Counted from the stretch's first letter, positions 1 through 7,667 are shown. The stretch is DNA of 24,737 nt from Christensenella sp. UBA1782 (GCA_002315475.1 DCGI01000072.1:1-24737), one strand, 5' to 3'. Translations and numbers: made by a program. Notes: generated by a model from the letters alone, not told the origin.

Positions 1-149
1 GGCGGGTGGGGAATCGAAGCGGACAGGAGAGGAGAAACAAGGGATTTTTCCACCCTCTCCGTATCGCTCATACCGTCTATATAGAGTAGGTACCCCCGAA
101 AAGAGGCGGTAAAAATCGGTCGTGCGACAAAGTCGAAAGTTTGATGAAA

Positions 150-178
150 AAGAACGGAAATTTTATTTTTTCGTTCTT
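150..178 (-). terminator. Possible minus-strand hairpin terminator
   Basis: Bases 150-160 pair with 168-178 (AAGAACGGAAA with TTTTCGTTCTT, one G-U pair), with a 7-base loop. Read on the minus strand, the stem is followed by TTTTTCATC, a short T tract as in intrinsic terminators. The stem is A/T-rich, and no gene on this strand ends nearby except the operon that ends at 603, so its role is uncertain. Confidence 0.3.
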
Positions 179-294
179 CCAAAGCGTCTGGCATACGGCT
201 AAGTATTGCCGCAATCGAAAAAAATATACCGATTATTTTTCCGTCGGCTTCTCCCACACAAGAACACACCGAAAAAAAACGGCATACAGTGTAG

Positions 295-314
295 TGTAGA
301 CCGAAAAATCTACA
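295..314 (+). repeat. Small inverted repeat in the leader of the Cys-rich gene
   Basis: TGTAGA (295-300) and TCTACA (309-314) are perfect inverted copies separated by 8 bases. The repeat lies about 10 bases before the AAAGGAGGG ribosome binding site (325-333). It could be a leader hairpin or a protein binding site; it is short enough to arise by chance. Confidence 0.3.
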
Positions 315-341
315 AATACTTCAAAAAGGAGGGACAACGCT

Positions 342-548
342 ATGAATTTCTTCGAAGGCTTTAACGGTGGCGGATGCGGATGCAATAACGGTACGAACGG
401 GTGCGGTTGTAATATGCTGTGGCTCTTGCTCTTACTTTGCTGCTGCGGAAACGGATGTCTTTGCGATATGTTACCGCTGTTACTTATCCTCTGCTGCTGC
501 GGAGGCAATAAGGGCCACGACTGTTCTTGCAATAACGGTTGCAACTAA
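342..548 (+). CDS. Small Cys/Gly-rich protein with two hydrophobic Leu-Cys segments
   Basis: This 68-residue protein has a strong ribosome binding site (AAAGGAGGG, 325-333) 8 bases before ATG. It contains 15 Cys (22%) plus many Gly and Asn. The N-terminus has CGC-Asn/Gly motifs. Two hydrophobic runs follow, each made of Met-Leu-rich residues leading into CCCG (WLLLLLCCCG and PLLLILCCCG), so the core looks like an internal duplication, and the tail ends in CSCNNGC. There is no signal peptide. Clostridia encode many short proteins of this look, some named in databases 'chorion class high-cysteine HCB protein'. I place it near that group only by resemblance. Function is unknown; a metal-binding, disulfide-linked or spore/envelope structural role is possible. 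It is monocistronic and convergent with the minus-strand operon, and the two share a hairpin at 561-587. Confidence 0.75.
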   Translation: MNFFEGFNGGGCGCNNGTNGCGCNMLWLLLLLCCCGNGCLCDMLPLLLILCCCGGNKGHDCSCNNGCN

Positions 549-560
549 CGTTCTTTTGAA

Positions 561-587
561 AGTCCCGAAGTTTTCGGCTTCGGGACT
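561..587. terminator. Hairpin between convergent genes, probable bidirectional terminator
   Basis: AGTCCCGAAG (561-570) and CTTCGGGACT (578-587) form a perfect 10-bp G/C-rich stem with a 7-base loop. It sits 12 bases after the stop of the Cys-rich gene and 15 bases beyond the stop of the minus-strand operon. The T tracts are weak on both sides (TTTCAAAAG on minus; a delayed CTTTTT on plus), so efficiency may be modest, but the position fits shared termination. Confidence 0.7.
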
Positions 588-602
588 CTATCATAAATCT
601 TT

Positions 603-1700
603 TTACAAAGTAGATAAAACGTTCATTTGTTCTTGAAAATCTTCGTCTTTCAAGAGGTTCCGTACCGACGTGCGGGACCTTTCTTTTTCCAATTTAGCTC
701 GAAAACGTGCCGAATTACAGGCTTGTACCAAAGCGTTAAAGTCCTTGCTTTTGTGAATAAAGTTCAGTCCCTCCGCCGTCAGAATTTCTTCCAAACGGTA
801 GGCGTTTTTGCCGTACAGATAGACGAGGGGTGTGCTGTCTTGCGGGCGTAAAACCCGTATGGCGGCACGAATGGCAAGCAAACCGATTTCGGAATAGTCC
901 ATATCCCACATCGAACAGGCGGTGGTCGTGTCCTTATCTATATAAAGAATGTTACAAACGTCTTGACAATCCATGACGAGAGAATTTTCGGCGAGGCGAA
1001 CGGTTTCGCAAAACAAGTCGCCGCCTATCATTTCGTTTTCGACGGGCAGAATATAAATGCTCTCGGTGGGGAGGGATAAAGAATTTTCACCGATAAAAAC
1101 GTTATAGTCTTCGATGAAAGTTTCCTGCGGTACGCCCAAAAGAATTTTCAGATAAAAACCGTTTCCGCAAAGGGCGGTGGTTTCGGCTTTGGCTTTGCCG
1201 AATTTTTCGAAAAACTCCACGCTTTCTTTTCCGATGACACCTCGTAACAAATTGGAAAGCTTAGACGGTTCTTTTTTGTATGCTTCCGCTTGTTCGGACA
1301 GAGAACCGTATGCGGCAAGCGGATTGGGGAGGGTAACGGTGTCGGCAAGGGCGTCGTCGCAAATGCCGACGTCGATAAAATCTTCTTGTATCGAAGCGAC
1401 GATATTGCACGAAAGGAGCTCCCGTTTGGGCGCGGTTTCGGTCGGTTGCGGGCAGGTAAGAACGACGTCTCCCCGTATGATTTTATCGCAAGCGAGACGA
1501 ATACCGTCGGTAAGATTTTGTTCGGATAAAAAACGTTTGTCTTTCTCGGTCGGTTGCAGAGCGGGGCATACGATACGGCATTGTCCGCATCTGCCCACCC
1601 CTCCGCAGGGGAAAGCCATGCCGTAGGCGACGAGAAGCTCTTTTAACGGCGTACCTTCTTCCGCTACGTATTTTTTATCGTTGATGACAACGGAAAACAT
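603..1700 (-). CDS. Compact RACo-like [2Fe-2S] protein with degenerate ASKHA ATPase domain
   Basis: The N-terminus is a plant-type [2Fe-2S] ferredoxin domain with Cys32, Cys38, Cys41 (C-x5-C-x2-C) and Cys71. The rest follows the order of the DUF4445/RACo family, ATP-dependent reductive activators of corrinoid proteins. An NP-x-AAYG segment lies near residue 126, ALCGN-x5-ILLG near 176-189, and IYILP-x6-GGD near 215-228. The two phosphate-binding loops expected of ASKHA ATPases are lost: DIGTTT is SIQEDF (about 103-108) and DIGTNGE is DCQDVCN (about 244-250). At 365 residues it is far shorter than typical RACo proteins (about 600). I infer an electron-transfer protein that kept the fold but not the ATPase. 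It is last in the operon, 7 bases after the lipoprotein gene, and its GGAGG lies inside the end of that gene. Confidence 0.7.
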   Translation of the reverse strand: MFSVVINDKKYVAEEGTPLKELLVAYGMAFPCGGVGRCGQCRIVCPALQPTEKDKRFLSEQNLTDGIRLACDKIIRGDVVLTCPQPTETAPKRELLSCNIVASIQEDFIDVGICDDALADTVTLPNPLAAYGSLSEQAEAYKKEPSKLSNLLRGVIGKESVEFFEKFGKAKAETTALCGNGFYLKILLGVPQETFIEDYNVFIGENSLSLPTESIYILPVENEMIGGDLFCETVRLAENSLVMDCQDVCNILYIDKDTTTACSMWDMDYSEIGLLAIRAAIRVLRPQDSTPLVYLYGKNAYRLEEILTAEGLNFIHKSKDFNALVQACNSARFRAKLEKERSRTSVRNLLKDEDFQEQMNVLSTL

Positions 1701-1707
1701 TTTTACG

Positions 1708-3222
1708 TCAACCTCCGATGAACGAATGGATAAAATCGCTTATTTTGTCTTTGACGACGTTTCCGCCTTCGGAAGGCGTTTCTTCCTCTTTTTTCGATAG
1801 AGCAAAATCCAATAATACTTCGATGAGGATTTTTTCTAAGTCTTCCGCATTGAATTTTTCTTGCCCCTGACCACGAAGTTCGTCCAGTTTATCGTTGACG
1901 GCTTTTCGAATGTCGGCGATTTTGTCTTTGTACGTTTCGTCGAGATTGGAAAGGATCGTTTCGATATGGTCTTCCAAGTTGAAGATATAACCGGCAAGAA
2001 CTTGACTTAAACGCAAGCGTCCCTCGGCTTTTTCATCCATACCGAGATACAAGTCGGGGTTCTTTTTCGATAAAGAACACTGAGAATCGTCGTAATAGAA
2101 ATCCTCGTCCATGTCGATTTCCACCGAAATGCCGATGCAATCGGTATCGGACGCAGTCGTCCCCGTAAAAATATCTCGTGACTGTTGTATCAGCGTGAAA
2201 CAAAGGGTGCGGGTTTCGATGGCAATAATTTCGTTTTGGGCGAGTCGATCGATTACGTCTTTTAAGCTGTCAAACGGGATATTGATGTCAAGTATAATGT
2301 TGTTTTTCAAAGTGTCCGGCAAGCCCGCCTTGGAAACCAAAGCGTCGACTTTTGCCGTTTTGATGGCGATCCATTGGGAAACGGTGTCGATATACCACTG
2401 ATAATCGGCGATGGCTTCGATGTTGTTCAAACCGGTTCCCGTCAAAATGCTCGTCAAGAGGGAAACGACCGTACCGGTCGTCTTTTTGAGGGTAATGTCA
2501 TAATTGGCGGTGCCGTTTTTATTGACGTATTCCGAGGCGTTGTCTTGCGAGTAAAAAGAAGAATCGACGGAAAGTCCCGAATACAACGATTTCATTAAGA
2601 AATTGCTCACTTGGTTTTCGGGTAACTCGAAAGAAGAAGAGTTCATCCATTTCGACAAAGTGGTTTCGTCGGCGACGTACCAAATATTGCCGCCCTCTTC
2701 GGTTTTGTTTTTATTTTTGTAGGTAGCGAGCAGATTATAGACGCCGTCTTGTTCTCCCATTTCCATCATGAGGTCGATTTTGTCGGTCAAAAAGTCACTG
2801 GCATAGGAAAGTATGGATTTGACGACCGTCTCTTGACCTTGGGAAAGCAAAGTCAGTAATCCGGCTACGTCGGTATCCGATTCTTCCGAAGGGGTAAGTT
2901 CGGCGGAAAAATAGTGCTTTCCTTCGTTTTCGATACGCTCTGCCGTCAGTAGGGCACCGACGGAATGAGAAGGTTTTCGGGGATATATCTTGTTGTAAAC
3001 GGTAGCGACTATGTCCAAAGAAATGTCGGAACCTTTGACGGTTTCTTCGTCATACTTTTCGATGGCATCGGAAAGTTCGATTTTGGTTTCCACTTCTTTT
3101 TTGGACTTTGTTGTGGTCGTACCGCCGTTACCCGTCAGTCCGCCGAAGTCGCAAGACGAGCAGAGAAACAGACTGACGGCGATAACCGATAAACAAAGAA
3201 GAACCGATAATTTCTTTTTCAT
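1708..3222 (-). CDS. Unrecognised 504-residue lipoprotein
   Basis: The start (MKKKLSVLLCLSV...) is a short signal peptide ending in a lipobox-like LCSSC with the lipidated Cys at residue 24, so the protein should be anchored to the outer face of the membrane. A Gly/Thr-rich linker follows, then a soluble, acidic, mostly helical-looking body with no domain or catalytic motif I recognise. GGAGGGG lies just before ATG, and the gene starts 21 bases after alaS. It could be a substrate-binding, scaffold or protein-folding lipoprotein; nothing in the sequence decides. The gene appears intact. Confidence 0.7.
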   Translation of the reverse strand: MKKKLSVLLCLSVIAVSLFLCSSCDFGGLTGNGGTTTTKSKKEVETKIELSDAIEKYDEETVKGSDISLDIVATVYNKIYPRKPSHSVGALLTAERIENEGKHYFSAELTPSEESDTDVAGLLTLLSQGQETVVKSILSYASDFLTDKIDLMMEMGEQDGVYNLLATYKNKNKTEEGGNIWYVADETTLSKWMNSSSFELPENQVSNFLMKSLYSGLSVDSSFYSQDNASEYVNKNGTANYDITLKKTTGTVVSLLTSILTGTGLNNIEAIADYQWYIDTVSQWIAIKTAKVDALVSKAGLPDTLKNNIILDINIPFDSLKDVIDRLAQNEIIAIETRTLCFTLIQQSRDIFTGTTASDTDCIGISVEIDMDEDFYYDDSQCSLSKKNPDLYLGMDEKAEGRLRLSQVLAGYIFNLEDHIETILSNLDETYKDKIADIRKAVNDKLDELRGQGQEKFNAEDLEKILIEVLLDFALSKKEEETPSEGGNVVKDKISDFIHSFIGG

Positions 3223-3243
3223 GAAATCCCCTCCGAAATATGA

Positions 3244-5013
3244 TTAGGATAATATGGCTTTGATTCTGCGGATGCCTGCCGATGAGGATTGTTCTTTCAG
3301 AATGGTGAAGTGTCCGAGGTCGCCGGTATTTTCGGCATGGGGGCCTCCGCACATTTCCATCGAATAGGTGCCGATGGTATAGGTTTTTACGATTTCTTGA
3401 TACTTGTCCTTAAAAACGCCGATGGCACCCAGTTTGCGAGCTTCTTCGATAGGCATCTCTCGACAAACGACGGGAACCTTTTCGGCGATGATGGCGTTTA
3501 CGGCGTCTTCCACCGCTTTGATTTCTTCGGGCGTCAGAGGACGCGGGAAATTGAAGTCGAAACGAAGACGTTCGGCAGTGATATTGCTTCCTTTTTGCTG
3601 AATGGAATCGTCGTGCAGAATTTTCTTTAAGCAGGCGTTCAAAAGGTGGGTTGCCGTATGCAAACGGCTGGTTTCCACGCCGGTATCGGCAAGACCGCCC
3701 TTAAACTTTTGTTCGGCACCCGCATGAGAACGTTCCTGATGCTCTTTGTACGCTTTTTCAAAACCCTCCATGTCGACGGTAATATCGTATTCTTTCGCCA
3801 TTTCCACCGTCATTTCGATAGGAAAACCGAAGGTGTCGTACAGACGGAACGCCGCTTTGCCGCTCAAACGGTTTTCTTGAATGTAACCGCGCAGTTTTTC
3901 AAATTCTTTGATGCCTTGCGCAACGGTTTTATCGAAACGCTCGGTTTCCAAACGCAATTCGGAAAGGATTTTTTCTTCGTTTTCTTTTAATTCCGGATAG
4001 AAAGGAGCATATTCGTCGATATAAATCTTGCTGATTTCTTCCAAAACGGAATTGTCGACTTCGATTTGACGTACGAAGCGGACGGCACGACGAATCAAAC
4101 GACGCAAGATGTATCCTTGGTCGACGTTTCCCGGCGTGATGCCGTTTTCGTCACCGAGCATGAAGGTTGCGGTACGGATGTGGTCGGCGATGATACGCAT
4201 ATCCCGTTCGTGTCCTTCCTTGCCGCTCTTGGCTTTCAAAAGCTCCATGACGGGTTTGAAAACGTCGATGTCGTATACGGAAGCGTAGCCGTTTAGCATG
4301 GCTACCGTTCTTTCCAAACCCATGCCGGTATCGACGTTCTTTTGAGCGAGAGGACGGAAAGTGCCGTCTTGGTTCTTAAAAAATTCCATAAAGACGTTGT
4401 TCCAGATTTCTACGTATCTGCCGCAATCGCAGGCGGGAGAACAGTCGTCGCAGCATTTTTCTTTGCCCGTAATGAAAAAGATTTCGGTGTCCGGCCCGCA
4501 AGGTCCGGTGATGCCGGCAGGCCCCCACCAGTTATTTTTCTTGGGCAAATAAAAGATATTTTCTTTGGCGATACCGAGTTCTTCCCAACGGGTTGCACTG
4601 ACTTCGTCTCTTGCGCAGTCGTCGTCTCCCGCAAAGACGCTTACCGCCAGTCTGTCGGTCGGGATACCCAATACTTTGGTCAAAAATTCAAAGCTGAACG
4701 CAATACTCTCCTTTTTGAAGTAATCACCGAGCGACCAGTTGCCGAGCATCTCAAAAAAGGTGCAGTGCGTGGCGTCGCCGACTTCGTCGATGTCGCCGGT
4801 ACGGACGCATTTTTGGACGTCGGTCAGACGGGTTCCGCCGGGATGCTTGGCACCGAGAAGGTACGGCACGAGAGGGTGCATACCCGCCGTCGTGAACAGA
4901 ACGGTGGGATCGTTATCGGGAATCAAAGAGGCACTGGAAATAATCGTATGCCCTTTTTCCCGAAAGAAGGAAAGATACTGTTGTCTTAAATCTTGTGTTG
5001 TCAGTGTTTTCAT
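3244..5013 (-). CDS. alaS: Alanyl-tRNA synthetase, short form lacking the C-Ala domain
   Basis: This enzyme charges tRNA-Ala with alanine in the cytoplasm. The class II catalytic core starts with FREKGH and DPTVLFTTAGM and continues through TGDIDEVGDATHCTFFEMLGN, all typical of AlaRS. The tRNA-recognition region follows, then a complete editing domain with zinc ligands HTATH (452-456) and C-GGP-H (Cys555, His559). The protein ends at residue 589, at the RRIKA segment where standard enzymes (about 870 residues) continue into the C-terminal DHHA1/C-Ala oligomerisation domain. No remnant of that domain follows: the next gene starts 21 bases later and is a lipoprotein. Short AlaRS forms are known in several bacterial lineages, so this is likely a natural architecture rather than a frameshift. 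The start has GAGG about 6 bases upstream, and the upstream gene ends 12 bases before it. Confidence 0.93.
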   Translation of the reverse strand: MKTLTTQDLRQQYLSFFREKGHTIISSASLIPDNDPTVLFTTAGMHPLVPYLLGAKHPGGTRLTDVQKCVRTGDIDEVGDATHCTFFEMLGNWSLGDYFKKESIAFSFEFLTKVLGIPTDRLAVSVFAGDDDCARDEVSATRWEELGIAKENIFYLPKKNNWWGPAGITGPCGPDTEIFFITGKEKCCDDCSPACDCGRYVEIWNNVFMEFFKNQDGTFRPLAQKNVDTGMGLERTVAMLNGYASVYDIDVFKPVMELLKAKSGKEGHERDMRIIADHIRTATFMLGDENGITPGNVDQGYILRRLIRRAVRFVRQIEVDNSVLEEISKIYIDEYAPFYPELKENEEKILSELRLETERFDKTVAQGIKEFEKLRGYIQENRLSGKAAFRLYDTFGFPIEMTVEMAKEYDITVDMEGFEKAYKEHQERSHAGAEQKFKGGLADTGVETSRLHTATHLLNACLKKILHDDSIQQKGSNITAERLRFDFNFPRPLTPEEIKAVEDAVNAIIAEKVPVVCREMPIEEARKLGAIGVFKDKYQEIVKTYTIGTYSMEMCGGPHAENTGDLGHFTILKEQSSSAGIRRIKAILS

Positions 5014-5025
5014 ATATACCTCGAA

Positions 5026-6228
5026 TTATTCATTTATCATCATTTGCATCAAAGCTCTGCCGTTGCTTAAAAAGATACCGCTTTCCGCCGTCTTTTCCGA
5101 ATAGGTCTTGCCGCAGCGGGCGGGATGTACGGAATTATAGACGATGAAAGGTACGGGTGCGCCGACGTGGCTCCGTACGGCGATGGGGGTTTGGTGATCG
5201 GGCAGAACGGCAAGGACGAAGGGTTCTCCCCGTTCTTCCAACTTTTCCCGAACGTAACCTACCACCTCGTCGATTTTTTCGATGGACAGGATTTTTCCCT
5301 TGGCGTCCCCTTGATGCCCACATTCGTCGGGTGCTTCGAAATGGACAAAGACGAAATCGTGATCGTCGAGTGCCTTGACGCAGGCTTCGGCTTTTCCTTG
5401 AAAATTCGTCAAGACGGTACCGGTGGCACCTTCCACGTCGATGACGTCCATGCCGACGCCTTTACCGATACCTTTTAAGAGGTCGGTGGCACTGATCATG
5501 GCACCTTTCAAGCCGAACCGTTCTTGAAAATTTTGGAGAGAGGGTTTCGTGCCTACCCCCCAAAACCAAATGGCGGTGGCGGGATTTTTATGCTCGGCGA
5601 TCCGTTTCAGATTAACGGGATGGTCTTTCAAGATTGCCATGGATTTTTCAATCAGATCGGTAAACTCCGCTCCGTCTTCTCCCTTCGGAAGATAGTCCCC
5701 GATTTTTTTACCGGGAATGTCGTGGGGTGGGGTGAACGTGGCGGAAACCTTTTTACGATGTTTCAGTAAAAGGCAGTTTCTGTAGCTGACGCCCGAATAG
5801 AAGCGGACGGTTTCGGTGCCGAGTCGCTCGTTGAGTGTCTTAAAGATTTCCGCCGATTCTTCGGTGGAAATTTCTCCCGCCGAATAGTCGACGAGGACGG
5901 AATCGGAAAATTTGAGATTGGGCTCTACGGTAACCAAATTGGTACGCATACAAACGTCGTCGTCGTCCAAATCCAAGCCGATACTGAGCGCTTCCAAAGG
6001 GGAACGGCCGGTGTAACAAACGGCGGGATCGTATCCGAGTACGCTGAGGTTGGCGATGTCGCTGCCCGGCGTGAAGCCTTTGTCTACGGTGGCGATCATG
6101 CCGATTTCTCCGTCTCGGGCGAGTTTGTCGATATTGGGTTTTTGCGCTATTTCCAGTGGTGTCCTCGGTGCGAGCGGCCCTTTCGGAATATCCGCCATGC
6201 CGTCACCGAGTACGATTACGTATTTCAT
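5026..6228 (-). CDS. apgM: Archaeal-type cofactor-independent phosphoglycerate mutase / putative homoserine kinase
   Basis: This is a 400-residue member of the alkaline-phosphatase superfamily, ApgM branch. The metal-binding N-terminus reads VLGDGMAD (Asp9), the nucleophile region PGSDIANLS (Ser56), followed by LGYDP and YTGRSPLEA. C-terminal metal ligands are seen in HFEAPDECGHQGD and LPDHQTP...RSHVGAPVPF. The length matches the family. Members interconvert 2- and 3-phosphoglycerate; a bacterial subset has been proposed to act as homoserine kinase in threonine synthesis. The sequence alone does not tell which, and no thr genes are nearby. A GGAGG lies upstream, and the gene sits second in the minus-strand operon, 21 bases after the lipoprotein gene. 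Confidence 0.9.
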   Translation of the reverse strand: MKYVIVLGDGMADIPKGPLAPRTPLEIAQKPNIDKLARDGEIGMIATVDKGFTPGSDIANLSVLGYDPAVCYTGRSPLEALSIGLDLDDDDVCMRTNLVTVEPNLKFSDSVLVDYSAGEISTEESAEIFKTLNERLGTETVRFYSGVSYRNCLLLKHRKKVSATFTPPHDIPGKKIGDYLPKGEDGAEFTDLIEKSMAILKDHPVNLKRIAEHKNPATAIWFWGVGTKPSLQNFQERFGLKGAMISATDLLKGIGKGVGMDVIDVEGATGTVLTNFQGKAEACVKALDDHDFVFVHFEAPDECGHQGDAKGKILSIEKIDEVVGYVREKLEERGEPFVLAVLPDHQTPIAVRSHVGAPVPFIVYNSVHPARCGKTYSEKTAESGIFLSNGRALMQMMINE

Positions 6229-6249
6229 GTTGTTTTCTTTCCTCCGTTA

Positions 6250-7371
6250 TTATTCCTCTTCGGTTTCTTGCAAAATCGTGACGGCGTCGAACATCACCGA
6301 AATGACGGGGCGTACGCCGATAAAAGTCGAACCGACCGATTCTCCCGTCAGACTGACTTTGTTGACGGTGTTGTCGTAAACGAACGGCGCACAATAGGAT
6401 GCCAAATTCGGATACGCATAGGACGATCCCTCCGCCGGTTCGAGGGTGGAAACCCAATATCTGCCGTTTCCGTAATACTTGGGATAAATGCTCATAAACG
6501 TGTTGTTGCAGCGTGCATAGTCGGAAAGTAAAGCGGTATGAGAAACAAGCAGAGAAGCCTCTACGCTATTGGGTATCCACACGTATTCGGTACGGTCGTC
6601 TGCTCGATAAGACGTCGTTACCGTCGAGGTGTCCCGAGAAACGAGCAGTTTTCGGTCGCTTGCCGAAAAGGCTTTGTTATAGAAGTCTTGGTTCAGCCAC
6701 GTTCTCAGATCGCTGTATCCCCAACAGTTTGCCGAGAGAGAAGGATTTTCGTTCAGGGTATAGCGGTCTTTTTCGGCGTTATAACTGTATTTGGTGTTGT
6801 CGAGGTAGGCGTGACAATTCAAAATGGTATCGCTGATGAGATATAAGCGGGGTTGTCCCGACGTCGGTACCGACAGAAAAACCTGCCACTTAATCGGCTC
6901 CACTTTGAAATAGTACGTGCTGTTTTCTTCGATGGCGAGGTCGTCCGAAGTGTCATACCGATAGCCGTAAACTTTGGCTTTGGAAATCTTGGCGTACCGC
7001 TCGTTATCGTAGGTGCTGGTAAAATACCCGTCGGCATCGGCGAGTTCGCTCATTTCGGCGACGGCTCGGTGGTCGGCTTTGGTTTGCGGATAGTATCCCA
7101 GTTCTATATATCCCTGAAAGACGTATCCGGCGGTGTCGGCGTTTTGAGCTTCGCCGGCATTCTGCGCTCCTTCCTGTACTTGTAAAATAAATTTCTCCGT
7201 TTCTTCGGAATACTCGATTGTTACGTCGGTTTCGTCATACGAAGAGACGACGGTCGATTTTGACGTCGACGGGGAAGAAGTGTTCTTTTGCGAACCCGTC
7301 GAAAAAAGGTTGCAAGCCATCATGCCGCAACAGACCGAAACGCAAAGTAAGGTAACCAATATTTTTTTCAT
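6250..7371 (-). CDS. DUF6273-type lipoprotein
   Basis: The N-terminal signal peptide ends in a lipobox GMMAC with Cys20, so this is a surface-anchored lipoprotein. A Ser/Thr-rich linker follows. The C-terminal two thirds carries the marks of DUF6273: EPIKWQVFL, LYLISDTILNCHAY, W-x-x-SDLRTWLNQDFYNKAFS, and a closing GVRPVIS. This domain is common in Firmicutes surface proteins and its function is unknown. It is the first gene of the five-gene minus operon, with GGGAGG (7376-7381) before ATG and a perfect sigma-A promoter at 7401-7429. It is divergent from the NRPS operon. Confidence 0.85.
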   Translation of the reverse strand: MKKILVTLLCVSVCCGMMACNLFSTGSQKNTSSPSTSKSTVVSSYDETDVTIEYSEETEKFILQVQEGAQNAGEAQNADTAGYVFQGYIELGYYPQTKADHRAVAEMSELADADGYFTSTYDNERYAKISKAKVYGYRYDTSDDLAIEENSTYYFKVEPIKWQVFLSVPTSGQPRLYLISDTILNCHAYLDNTKYSYNAEKDRYTLNENPSLSANCWGYSDLRTWLNQDFYNKAFSASDRKLLVSRDTSTVTTSYRADDRTEYVWIPNSVEASLLVSHTALLSDYARCNNTFMSIYPKYYGNGRYWVSTLEPAEGSSYAYPNLASYCAPFVYDNTVNKVSLTGESVGSTFIGVRPVISVMFDAVTILQETEEE

Positions 7372-7400
7372 AATGCCTCCCGAGAGTCTTCTATTTTATT

Positions 7401-7429
7401 ATTATAGTAAAAATATGTTTTTTTGTCAA
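7401..7429 (-). promoter_or_regulatory. Consensus sigma-A promoter for the minus-strand operon
   Basis: Read on the minus strand, TTGACA (7429-7424) and TATAAT (7406-7401) are both perfect consensus hexamers with an ideal 17-base spacer. The start codon of the DUF6273 lipoprotein lies 29 bases downstream of the -10 box, leaving a very short leader with the ribosome binding site. Confidence 0.9.
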
Positions 7430-7462
7430 TAATACGCACGACTTTTTATGTTTTTTTCAAAA

Positions 7463-7544
7463 ATGCAAAAAGTGCGTTCAAACGGGAATCGTTTGCATCG
7501 AAACGGGAAATAATTAAGGAATAATTATGCGAGAAAAGTTTCCC
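7463..7544. promoter_or_regulatory. Cluster of direct and inverted repeats, candidate operator between divergent operons
   Basis: Four repeat pairs overlap here. AAACGGGAA occurs at 7480-7488 and 7501-7509, start to start 21 bases, two helical turns. ATGCAAA (7463-7469) is inverted as TTTGCAT (7492-7498). The palindrome TAATTA occurs at 7511-7516 and 7522-7527, 11 bases apart, one helical turn. GGGAAA (7505-7510) is inverted as TTTCCC (7539-7544). The cluster lies between the two promoters. Helical phasing is typical of regulator binding sites; no regulator gene is visible nearby. Confidence 0.45.
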
Positions 7545-7600
7545 TAACTTGATAGAAAAGATACCGAAACAAGACAATGAATGTTTTTTTGAAAAACATA

Positions 7601-7629
7601 TTTACAGATATAAGTTTTTATGTTATAAT
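7601..7629 (+). promoter_or_regulatory. Extended -10 sigma-A promoter for the NRPS operon
   Basis: TTTACA (7601-7606) and a perfect TATAAT (7624-7629) are separated by 17 bases, and TG at 7621-7622 makes an extended -10 element. Transcription would start near 7636, giving a leader of about 30 bases. I see no other promoter inside the three-gene operon. Confidence 0.85.
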
Positions 7630-7650
7630 AATATGCAATATTTTTTTGCA

Positions 7651-7657
7651 AAAGGAG
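7651..7657 (+). promoter_or_regulatory. Ribosome binding site deciding the NRPS1 start
   Basis: AAAGGAG lies only 1 base before the first in-frame ATG (7659) but 10 bases before the second (7668). Only the second has usable spacing, so the start is placed at 7668 and the protein begins Met-Gly-Arg-Leu. Confidence 0.7.
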
Positions 7658-7667
7658 TATGAAAAAT

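Larger units (their letters stand above)
1..341. other. Non-coding leader region; no gene supported
   Basis: All three forward frames hit a stop within about the first 115 bases, and none shows a recognisable protein or a good ribosome binding site. The region holds a long A/T-rich hairpin (150-178) and a small inverted repeat just before the Cys-rich gene (295-314), both listed separately. I found no promoter with two good hexamers for the downstream gene. The first 100 bases could be the tail of a gene outside the window, but nothing proves it. Confidence 0.5.

Noticed and set aside
233..544. Minus-strand Pro/Gln-rich frame opposite the Cys-rich gene
   Set aside because: Low-complexity complement of Cys/Gly codons; no ribosome binding site and no known domain.
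367..636. Second open frame overlapping the Cys-rich gene
   Set aside because: Ala/Thr-rich shadow in another frame with no ribosome binding site; it runs through the terminator hairpin.
3222..3244. Frameshifted remains of the missing AlaRS C-terminal domain
   Set aside because: Only 21 bases separate alaS from the next gene, which is an intact lipoprotein with its own GGAGGGG and signal peptide.
7659..7667. First ATG of NRPS1
   Set aside because: It lies 1 base after AAAGGAG, too close for initiation; ATG 7668 is correctly spaced. The difference is three residues.
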